From positions 1 to 5,744 of the forward strand of contig JAKEIF010000123.1 in assembly GCA_022545875.1 (NCBI GenBank): DNA of 5,744 nucleotides. Reading direction: 5' to 3'. This DNA is from Nitrososphaera sp. (GTDB taxonomy: Archaea; Thermoproteota; Nitrososphaeria; Nitrososphaerales; Nitrososphaeraceae). Shown here piece by piece: positions 1 through 5,423 of this stretch. The notes beneath the pieces are model-generated. The model was given only the letters and a program-made list of their open reading frames with translations, was not told the DNA's origin and made no database searches. The position numbers and the translations under genes were made by a program. Each line of letters opens with the position of its first letter. Within the stretch, counting starts at the first letter, position 1.

Positions 1-861
1 AAAAACGAATACGAATGCTTTGACAGGATAAAGAAGCTGATATCCTTCCTTCCGCAAAACAACACGGAGGAGCCTCCGACGGTGGAGAGCAGCGACGATC
101 CGAACAGGATCGACACCAACCTGGTCAACATCCTACCAGAGAATCCCTACCAGCAATATGACGTGAAAGATGTCATCAAGTCGCTTGTTGACAACGGCGA
201 CTTTTTTGAAGTGCACGAGCTGTTTGCAGAAAACATTTGCATCGGCTTTGCAAGAATGGGCGGAAGGACGGTGGGGATTATCGCAAACCAGCCGATGTAC
301 CTCGCCGGCGCCCTGGACATCAACTCCTCCAACAAGGCAGCCCGCTTTATCCGCTTCTGTGACTCATTCAACATTCCGATAGTCACGCTGGTGGATACCC
401 CGGGTTACCTGCCGGGAACCGACCAGGAGCATAACGGCATCATCAGGCACGGTAGCAAACTGCTCTTTTCCTACTGCGAAGCCACTGTCCCAAAAATCAC
501 CTGCATCATAGGCAAGGCCTACGGGGGCGCCTACATTGCCATGGGGAGCAAGAACCTTAGGGCCGACGTCAACTATGCGTGGCCGACAGCCGAAATTGCA
601 GTGCTGGGGCCGGAAGCGGCTATTACAATCATTCACCGAAAAGATCTAAAGAGCTCTGCAGACGCATCTTCCACAAAGAAAAAGCTTGCAAAGGAATACC
701 GTGACAAGTTTGCAAACCCCTACATCGCAGCAGAAAGAGGAATAATCGATGTCGTGATAGACCCTGCTGAAACAAGGCCCATGATCATTCGCGCTCTGGA
801 CGCTCTTGCAAACAAGAAAGAGTCAAGGCCGTGGAAAAAGCACGGAAACATCAACCTGTGA
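1..861 (+). CDS. pccB: Acetyl-CoA/propionyl-CoA carboxylase, carboxyltransferase (beta) subunit, 5' end missing
   Basis: This is the carboxyltransferase subunit of a biotin-dependent acyl-CoA carboxylase. It moves the carboxyl group from carboxybiotin on the carrier protein to acetyl-CoA or propionyl-CoA. Reading frame 1 is open from the first base, so the gene enters from the left; 286 C-terminal residues of a family usually about 510-530 long are present. A GTG at 82 lies inside the protein, because the residues before it (ECFDRIKKLISFLP) match the family's domain linker. The C-terminal crotonase-fold domain shows AGALDINSSNKAARF near residue 102, DTPGYLPGTDQEHNGI near 132, and the acyl-CoA site KAYGGAYIAMGS at 172-183. 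Ile179 occupies the position that is Asp422 in Streptomyces PccB, which bears on substrate choice. The stop is followed 7 bases later by accC. In ammonia-oxidising archaea this enzyme serves the 3-hydroxypropionate/4-hydroxybutyrate cycle. The family is very sure; the dual substrate role is inferred from the clade. Confidence 0.96.
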   Translation, partial: KNEYECFDRIKKLISFLPQNNTEEPPTVESSDDPNRIDTNLVNILPENPYQQYDVKDVIKSLVDNGDFFEVHELFAENICIGFARMGGRTVGIIANQPMYLAGALDINSSNKAARFIRFCDSFNIPIVTLVDTPGYLPGTDQEHNGIIRHGSKLLFSYCEATVPKITCIIGKAYGGAYIAMGSKNLRADVNYAWPTAEIAVLGPEAAITIIHRKDLKSSADASSTKKKLAKEYRDKFANPYIAAERGIIDVVIDPAETRPMIIRALDALANKKESRPWKKHGNINL

Positions 862-862
862 T
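858..862 (+). promoter_or_regulatory. Ribosome binding site of accC, overlapping the pccB stop
   Basis: GTGAT matches the 3' part of the archaeal ribosome-binding consensus GGAGGTGAT. It overlaps the pccB TGA stop (859-861 region) and ends six bases before ATG 869. It supports ATG 869 as the accC start and suggests that the two genes are translationally coupled. The match is only five bases, so it is suggestive. Confidence 0.5.
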
Positions 863-868
863 CCAAAC

Positions 869-2377
869 ATGGCAGAGAAAATATCGAGCATTCTTATCGC
901 AAACAGAGGGGAAATAGCGCTCAGGGTAATCAGGTGCTGCAAGGAGCTTGGCATTAGGTCGATTGCCATCTATTCAGACGAGGACGTCCGAGCTATCCAC
1001 GTAAAGCGGGCAGATGAGGCTTACCACATTGGGCCTGCGGCGCCGGCGCAGAGCTACCTCAACATGGCCAAGATCGTCGAGACGGCAAAGGGCGCCGGCG
1101 CAGATGCAATCCACCCCGGTTACGGTTTTCTCTCAGAAAACGAGAATTTCCCCGAGATGTGCGAAAAGAACGGGATTATCTTTATCGGCCCAACCGCCAA
1201 GGCAATGGAAGTCACAGGCGACAAGATGAAATGCAAGGAGGTCATGAACAATGCAAAAGTTCCGACTGTTCCCGGAAGCGATGGAATAATTGAAGACGTG
1301 GAAAAGGCAGCGGACATTGCGCACAAGGCCGGCTATCCCGTCCTGCTAAAATCCGCGTTTGGCGGAGGAGGCAGGGGAATCAGGCTTGCAAACGACGAAA
1401 AGCAGCTGAGGCAGGAATTTGAAATGGCTTCTGCCGAATCAAAGGCCGCATTTGGCAAGGCCGCGCTTTTTGTCGAAAAATACCTGCAGCGGATCAGGCA
1501 CATCGAATTTCAGCTTATCCGGGACTCGCACGGAAATGGCCGCCACCTCTTTGAGCGAGAGTGCTCTATCCAGAGGAGGCACCAGAAACTTATCGAAATG
1601 TCGCCGTCGCCGGTGGTGGATCAAAAGACGCGGGAGAGGATCGGCGAGATAGCCGTAAGGGCTGCGGCTGCCGTTGATTACTTGAACGCAGGCACGGCAG
1701 AATTTCTGCGCGATCCCGAGGGGAACTTTTACTTTATCGAGATAAACTCTAGGCTCCAGGTAGAGCACCCTGTAACCGAACTCGTTACTGGCCTTGATCT
1801 GGTTAAGCTCCAGATTGCGGTTGCACAGGGCGAAGAGATCCCATTCAAGCAGGAAGACCTGAAAATGAACGGGTGCGCCATAGAATGCAGGATAAATGCC
1901 GAGGATCCATTCTATGACTTTGCGCCTTCAGTGGGACCGGTCCCTACATGCAATATTCCATATGGGCCGGGTGTCAGAGTCGATACGTACCTGTATCCAA
2001 CTTGCACGGTGTCAGGCTACTACGATTCACTTGTCGCCAAGCTCTTGACATGGGGAAGACACTTTGACGAGGCACGAGTGAGGATGAGAAACGCCCTGGA
2101 TGAATTTGCCATCGAAGGCATCAACACCACAATACCGCTTTACAAGACTATAATGGAAGAGGACAACTTTATCAAGGGCGACCTGTCCACAGACTACCTC
2201 GACCGCTTCAAGATCTTTGACAAGATGGCCGGAGACGTCAAGGAACGTACCAAGGACAGGGCATCTGCGGCAGTAGCAGCCGTCCTTTTGCAGTCAGAGT
2301 TTGTGAAAAAGTCCGGGACAACCGAAAATAACGCAGCTGCAAGATCGAAATGGAAGTCAAGGGGAGCAACCAGCTAA
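869..2377 (+). CDS. accC: Acetyl-CoA/propionyl-CoA carboxylase, biotin carboxylase subunit
   Basis: Biotin carboxylase uses ATP and bicarbonate to carboxylate the biotin carried by AccB, the first half-reaction of the carboxylase. The protein has 502 residues. The N-terminal domain begins ILIANRGEIALRVIR at residue 8, followed by IHPGYGFLSEN at 81. The ATP-grasp domain has Lys119 (GDKM), Lys161 and the glycine loop GGGGRG at 165-170, then RHIEFQ at 210 and ERECSIQRRHQK at 229. The catalytic stretch EINSRLQVEHPVTE (291-304) supplies Glu291, Asn293, Arg295, Gln297 and Glu299. Arg341 (ECRINAEDP) corresponds to E. coli Arg338. All catalytic residues that I checked are present. ATG 869 was chosen because the family motif starts just after it and a GTGAT site precedes it; the open frame to the left is pccB overlap. 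The last 50 or so residues, rich in Ala, Lys and Arg, extend beyond the E. coli-type enzyme and have no assigned role. One base separates the stop from accB. Confidence 0.97.
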   Translation: MAEKISSILIANRGEIALRVIRCCKELGIRSIAIYSDEDVRAIHVKRADEAYHIGPAAPAQSYLNMAKIVETAKGAGADAIHPGYGFLSENENFPEMCEKNGIIFIGPTAKAMEVTGDKMKCKEVMNNAKVPTVPGSDGIIEDVEKAADIAHKAGYPVLLKSAFGGGGRGIRLANDEKQLRQEFEMASAESKAAFGKAALFVEKYLQRIRHIEFQLIRDSHGNGRHLFERECSIQRRHQKLIEMSPSPVVDQKTRERIGEIAVRAAAAVDYLNAGTAEFLRDPEGNFYFIEINSRLQVEHPVTELVTGLDLVKLQIAVAQGEEIPFKQEDLKMNGCAIECRINAEDPFYDFAPSVGPVPTCNIPYGPGVRVDTYLYPTCTVSGYYDSLVAKLLTWGRHFDEARVRMRNALDEFAIEGINTTIPLYKTIMEEDNFIKGDLSTDYLDRFKIFDKMAGDVKERTKDRASAAVAAVLLQSEFVKKSGTTENNAAARSKWKSRGATS

Positions 2378-2378
2378 C

Positions 2379-2891
2379 ATGGAGTTCAAGGTAGGCGATC
2401 TTGCACACCTTTTAGATGGCGAAGTGCTCAGAACTGCTGGTGACGGATCTGTCCTGGTCAAGATAGGCGGCAAGGAACATAACCTCCGCCTGCTCAGGTC
2501 CGGGACAAACGAGTTTGAATTCATACTTGACAATACTTTTCACCATGCAAAGATCCTCCAGTCGGGAAGCTCTGAAGTAAAGATCGTAGTCGATGGCCAA
2601 CCGTTGACTGTAAAGAAACACAGCAAGCTCACCGAAGTGCTAGAAAAGGCGTCAGCGCTCGGAGGCACAGGAGGGGGCGACAGGAATTTGGCAAGCCAGA
2701 TCCCCGGCAGGGTAGTAAACATCTCTGTCAAGGTAGGAGCCGACGTCAAGAAGGGCGACGTAATCGTCGTGCTAGAATCTATGAAAATGCAAGTAGCGGT
2801 AAAAGCCCACAAGGACGGAAATGTCAAGGACATTAAAGTAAAGCAGGGAGCCAGCGTCGCAAGAAACGACATACTGGCCGTGATAGAATAG
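2379..2891 (+). CDS. accB: Biotin carboxyl carrier protein of the acyl-CoA carboxylase
   Basis: This 170-residue protein carries covalently bound biotin between the AccC and PccB active sites. The C-terminal biotinyl domain (about residues 105-170) contains the attachment motif ESMKM at 133-137, with Lys136 as the biotinylated residue. The usual Pro-Gly turn (IPGRV, about 34 residues earlier) and a matching GNVKDIKVKQGASV half-barrel are present. Residues 92-102 (SALGGTGGGDR) form a short flexible Gly-rich linker. The N-terminal 80 or so residues are beta-rich (VLVKIGGKEHNLRLL, EVKIVVDGQPLTVKK) and resemble the BT-like segment that precedes the carrier domain in fused alpha subunits; this is a judgement by eye. 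The start is ATG one base after the accC stop, with a loosely spaced GGGGAG about 12 bases upstream. A biotin protein ligase is required but is not in this window. It is the last gene of the plus-strand operon. Confidence 0.96.
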   Translation: MEFKVGDLAHLLDGEVLRTAGDGSVLVKIGGKEHNLRLLRSGTNEFEFILDNTFHHAKILQSGSSEVKIVVDGQPLTVKKHSKLTEVLEKASALGGTGGGDRNLASQIPGRVVNISVKVGADVKKGDVIVVLESMKMQVAVKAHKDGNVKDIKVKQGASVARNDILAVIE

Positions 2892-2893
2892 TT

Positions 2894-3388
2894 CTAGGCC
2901 GATTTTTTGAGGGCGTCCTTTATTTCGTCATAGTTTGGCTCTATGAGCGGGCTGTCGGAAACCCACCTGTAAATGACTTTGCCATCCTTGTCCAGGATAA
3001 ACACCGACCTTTTTGCCGCGTTATAGTCCTTGAGCGATGCCAGGTCTTTCATCACAATGCCGTACCGGTTTATCACGTCTCGCTTGTAGTCAGACAGCAC
3101 TGGAAAGTTCAGGTGTCGGTTCTGGACAAAGAACTTGTTTGCAAAGGGGCCGTCAACAGAGATCCCAATTACGTTTGCGCCAAGGTCGCGCAGCTGATCA
3201 AGGGAATCGCGAAGGGCACACATTTCCGCGGTGCATACCGGAGATTCTGCAGCCGGAAAGAAAGCAAGAATAGTCTTTTTCCCGAGATAGTTGCTTAGCT
3301 TGTGCGGCTTCATGTCTGGATCGGGGAGCTCAAAGTCCGGAGCCTTATCGCCAATGTTTGGAACGGAAGCAAGAGATGTGCTAGACAT
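2894..3388 (-). CDS. Peroxiredoxin, Bcp/AhpE-like thioredoxin-fold peroxidase
   Basis: A thiol peroxidase that reduces hydrogen peroxide or organic peroxides in the cytoplasm; no signal peptide or membrane segment is visible. The protein has 164 residues, normal for the family. It begins with the typical IGDKAPDFELPDPD (12-25). The active-site motif PxxxSxxC spans Pro45 to Cys52 (PAAESPVC), with Ser49 in the usual Thr/Ser position and Cys52 as the peroxidatic cysteine. Cys57, five residues later, has the spacing of the resolving cysteine in Bcp-type atypical 2-Cys enzymes. Arg127 (KRSVFILD) is the conserved active-site arginine. The tail WVSDSPLIEPNYDEI resembles AhpE-like members, so the exact subgroup is uncertain. 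ATG 3388 was preferred to a TTG two codons earlier. The gene lies 34 bases downstream of the cysteine desulfurase on the same strand and may be cotranscribed or use its own promoter. Its stop faces the accB stop across 2 bases. The electron donor is unknown. Confidence 0.93.
   Translation of the reverse strand: MSSTSLASVPNIGDKAPDFELPDPDMKPHKLSNYLGKKTILAFFPAAESPVCTAEMCALRDSLDQLRDLGANVIGISVDGPFANKFFVQNRHLNFPVLSDYKRDVINRYGIVMKDLASLKDYNAAKRSVFILDKDGKVIYRWVSDSPLIEPNYDEIKDALKKSA
2903..2908 (+). terminator. Possible T-run terminator of the carboxylase operon
   Basis: Six consecutive T bases lie 11 bases past the accB stop, followed by more T-rich sequence (CCTTTATTTC, near 2918). Archaeal transcription commonly ends at T-rich stretches without a hairpin. 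The site lies inside the 3' end of the opposing peroxiredoxin gene, so the transcripts would overlap at their 3' ends. The same bases also encode the Lys-Lys-Ser tail of the peroxiredoxin, so the run may be coincidental. Confidence 0.35.
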
Positions 3389-3409
3389 ATGCAATAGAGT
3401 GAAAACTCA

Positions 3410-3417
3410 TAATAAAA
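3410..3417 (-). promoter_or_regulatory. Candidate TATA box for the peroxiredoxin gene, leaderless start
   Basis: In the minus direction the gap contains TTTTATTA, with A-rich GAAAT just upstream as a weak BRE-like element. The box centre lies about 25 bases before ATG 3388, so transcription would begin at or very near the start codon, giving a leaderless mRNA. No ribosome binding site precedes the ATG, which fits. The same T-rich stretch could instead end the upstream desulfurase transcript. Confidence 0.4.
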
Positions 3418-3422
3418 GGATT

Positions 3423-4616
3423 TCAGGCGTACTTGCTTTTGAATGGCGATAACTGCCTGAGCTCACCTATCGCTTTAACAAGCGCTGCTACTGCTCGGTC
3501 GATCTCTTGATCTGTATTCTGAAGGCCAAGGCTCAGCCGGAGCGAGCCAGTGATTTCCTCGTACGAGAACCCCATTGCTTTTAGGACATGAGAAGGCTTT
3601 TGCTTCTTGACAGAGCAGGCAGAGCCCGTGGAAGCAGCAATGCCATATTCGTCGAGTTTTATTATCAGGTCCTCACCGTTGACGCCAAAGAAAGTAAAGT
3701 GCGCGTTGTTCGGAATCCTTGCATCCCGTGCGCCATTGAGCCTAGAGTGGGGGATTTCCCTGAGGACCTTGGCTACAAGATAATCGCGCATCTGCGTGAT
3801 GCGCTGGCCATAGGCTTGCATCCTCTCGCCTGCCATCTGAGAGGCTTTTCCAAAGCCCACAATGCCCGGGACATTCTCCGTCCCTGAACGAAGCGTCGAT
3901 TCTTGGCCGCCGCCGTGTAGTATAGGCGCCAGCTTTACTCCGCTTTTTACATAGAGCGCTCCGACACCCTTTGGGCCGTTTATCTTGTGCGAAGACATTG
4001 ATAGCAGATCTACCCCGGCGGCCTTTACGTCAATTGGAATCTTGCCCGCAGCCTGCACGGCGTCCGTATGAAAGAGCGCGCCAAATTCATGAGCTGTGCC
4101 AGCGAGCTCGATTATCTGCTGTATAGTCCCGATCTCATTGTTTGCATACATGACGCTTACAAGGGCAACGTCGGAGGACATTGCCTTCTTTAGATCTAAA
4201 GGCCTGACCATGCCTTCCGACGTCACGGGAAGGTAAGTGACCTGAAAACCTAACCGTTCCAGATCCTTGCACGGTTCAAGTACTGCATCGTGCTCTATGC
4301 TACTTGTAATTATCCTAGTCCCTCTGCCGGAATTTATTGCGTGAATGGCGGCGCCTTTGAGAGCAAGGTTGTCAGCCTCTGTACCTCCCGATGTAAATGT
4401 TATCTCTCTTGGCGAAGCATTGACAAGTTCTGCTACGCGCTTTCGTGCTAGCTGGATGGCCCTGGTAGTCTCTCTTCCAAATTTGTGAATGGACGACGGG
4501 TTTCCGTACTGATGTTTCAAGTATGGAAGCATTTCTGAAATCACTTCGTCGGCTACTGGAGTTGACGCAGCATTATCCAGATAGATGTGTTCGCGGTCGC
4601 TATTCGTTGCTGCCAC
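3423..4616 (-). CDS. nifS: Cysteine desulfurase, NifS/IscS type
   Basis: A PLP enzyme that removes sulfur from L-cysteine, giving alanine and an enzyme persulfide that feeds iron-sulfur clusters, thiolated tRNA or other sulfur acceptors. The chosen protein has 397 residues, normal for the group. Motifs in order are IYLDNAASTP (11-20), FTSGGTEADN (74-83), IEHDAVLEP (107-115, His109), NNEIG (159-163), HTDAVQ (183-188), the PLP lysine Lys211 in SSHKINGPKG, STLRSGTENVPG (240-251), and the catalytic cysteine Cys334 in STGSACS before PSHVL. The short spacing after Cys334 is that of group I desulfurases rather than SufS. The start is GTG 4616: it is nine codons before the conserved fold, follows a GGTGGTGG site, and overlaps larE by 17 bases. 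A more distant TTG at 4658 is less likely. The overlap suggests translational coupling to larE and a role in supplying it with sulfur, but the enzyme could also be the cell's general desulfurase. Confidence 0.95.
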   Translation of the reverse strand: MAATNSDREHIYLDNAASTPVADEVISEMLPYLKHQYGNPSSIHKFGRETTRAIQLARKRVAELVNASPREITFTSGGTEADNLALKGAAIHAINSGRGTRIITSSIEHDAVLEPCKDLERLGFQVTYLPVTSEGMVRPLDLKKAMSSDVALVSVMYANNEIGTIQQIIELAGTAHEFGALFHTDAVQAAGKIPIDVKAAGVDLLSMSSHKINGPKGVGALYVKSGVKLAPILHGGGQESTLRSGTENVPGIVGFGKASQMAGERMQAYGQRITQMRDYLVAKVLREIPHSRLNGARDARIPNNAHFTFFGVNGEDLIIKLDEYGIAASTGSACSVKKQKPSHVLKAMGFSYEEITGSLRLSLGLQNTDQEIDRAVAALVKAIGELRQLSPFKSKYA

Positions 4617-5412
4617 CGGCCACCACCAGCTTGCCTTGCCTATATCCTGCCGGATCAATTGAAACGTACCTGTACCCTAGCTGCTTGAGTTTCGCATCGA
4701 GCAGCGCCAGCTTTTCAGCATTAAAGATCTTGTCCAGCTCGTCCTTGCCAACCTCGATTCTGGCCAGATCGCCGTGGTCCCTCACCCGTACCTGGCGCAC
4801 GTCAAAAATAGACTTGACGACAATCTCAGAGTTTTCAATTCTTTGCAGTTTCTCGTAGGTAACCTCGATTCCTGTTGGGATCCTGGAAGCAAGACAGGCA
4901 TTAGAGGGCTTGTCGTAGACGGACAGGCCGCGCTCCTTTGCTATTTTCCTCACCTCTGCCTTGGCTATGCCGAGCTCGGCCATTGGACTCCTGACTTTGT
5001 GTTCTCTGAGTGCCATTATTCCAGGGCGATAGTCTGACAAGTCGTCAAGATTGGTGCCGTCAACGATAAGTGAAATCCCGGCGTTCTTTGCTTCAGTCGC
5101 AAGGTGCTGACCTAGCTCTGTCCTGCAGTGGTAGCATCGCATCCTGTCATTTTTCACAAAATCAGGGTTCTCCAGCTCATCGTACTGCACTATCCTGTGT
5201 GCAATGCCAATTTCCCTAGCAACTTTCCTTGCAGTGGCGAGCTCCTCATGAGAAAGAGTCCTGTAATCTGCCGTGACTGCAATGGCTCCATGACCAAGCG
5301 CCTCCTTGGCTGCCAGCGCCACTACAGCACTGTCCACGCCACCCGACAGCGCTATCAATGCTTTATCGCCGTTTTCTAAGAACCAGTTGACAAGCTTTGC
5401 TAGAGATTCCGT
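4600..5412 (-). CDS. larE: LarE, PP-loop sulfur transferase for nickel-pincer nucleotide cofactor; apparent ACG start
   Basis: LarE activates the carboxylate of the pyridinium biscarboxylate mononucleotide precursor by adenylation and inserts sulfur, forming the sulfur ligands of the nickel-pincer nucleotide cofactor. From ACG 5412 the protein has 270 residues, close to Lactobacillus plantarum LarE. The N-terminal helix ESLAKLVNWFLENGD is followed by the ATP-binding PP-loop SGGVDS (23-28). RCYHC supplies Cys93 and Cys96, VDGTNLDD lies near 117, SPMAELG near 142, and SNACLASRIPTG contains Cys173, the equivalent of the sacrificial Cys176 of L. plantarum. These are the only three cysteines, the set expected of LarE enzymes that bind a [4Fe-4S] cluster. 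The only standard start in frame is TTG 5358, which would delete the helix and begin inside the first strand of the PP-loop fold; an in-frame TGA lies just upstream at 5419-5421. The family is certain. The start is unusual and could reflect a base error. Confidence 0.92.
   Translation of the reverse strand, partial: TESLAKLVNWFLENGDKALIALSGGVDSAVVALAAKEALGHGAIAVTADYRTLSHEELATARKVAREIGIAHRIVQYDELENPDFVKNDRMRCYHCRTELGQHLATEAKNAGISLIVDGTNLDDLSDYRPGIMALREHKVRSPMAELGIAKAEVRKIAKERGLSVYDKPSNACLASRIPTGIEVTYEKLQRIENSEIVVKSIFDVRQVRVRDHGDLARIEVGKDELDKIFNAEKLALLDAKLKQLGYRYVSIDPAGYRQGKLVVAGGSNE
4620..4627 (-). promoter_or_regulatory. Ribosome binding site of the cysteine desulfurase
   Basis: GGTGGTGG on the minus strand contains two GGTG cores matching the GGTGAT part of the archaeal consensus; the first ends seven bases before GTG 4616. 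It lies within the last codons of larE. It favours GTG 4616 over TTG 4658 as the start. The repeated TGG codons on this strand make a chance match possible. Confidence 0.4.
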
Positions 5413-5418
5413 GTTGCC

Positions 5419-5423
5419 TCACC
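5419..5423 (-). promoter_or_regulatory. Ribosome binding site of larE, overlapping the larC stop
   Basis: GGTGA on the minus strand includes the larC TGA stop and matches the core of the archaeal GGAGGTGAT consensus. It is followed by a six-base spacer (GGCAAC) and then ACG at 5412-5410. The same arrangement, a stop-overlapping GTGA with a six-base spacer, is seen before accC. This geometry is the main reason for placing the larE start at the ACG codon. Confidence 0.5.

Noticed and set aside
82..84. GTG 82 as a true pccB start
   Set aside because: The frame is open to base 1 and the upstream residues match the linker before the C-terminal domain, so this is an internal codon of a gene cut by the window edge.
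364..636. Open minus-strand frame of 90 codons opposite pccB
   Set aside because: It lies wholly inside a strongly conserved carboxyltransferase domain and has no motif or ribosome site.
806..868. A 21-codon N-terminal extension of biotin carboxylase from TTG 806
   Set aside because: It overlaps the end of pccB, has no match to the family N-terminus, and ATG 869 has a ribosome site and begins just before the conserved ILIANRGEIA segment.
2540..2872. Open minus-strand frame of 110 codons opposite accB
   Set aside because: Its translation is low-complexity (Ser/Thr/Pro-rich), has no recognisable motif, and is explained by codon bias of the accB gene on the other strand.
4617..4658. A longer cysteine desulfurase starting at TTG 4658
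   Set aside because: The extra 14 residues (including three Trp in a row) are larE codons read in another frame and are not family-like; GTG 4616 gives a normal length and a ribosome site.
5356..5358. TTG 5358 as the start of larE
   Set aside because: It removes the N-terminal helix clearly encoded upstream and starts within the first strand of the PP-loop fold. It remains the fallback if ACG does not initiate.
5419..5421. Selenocysteine or pyrrolysine at the larC TGA
   Set aside because: TGA is not the pyrrolysine codon, LarC and LarE are not known selenoproteins, these archaea are not known to make selenoproteins, and no insertion element was recognised.
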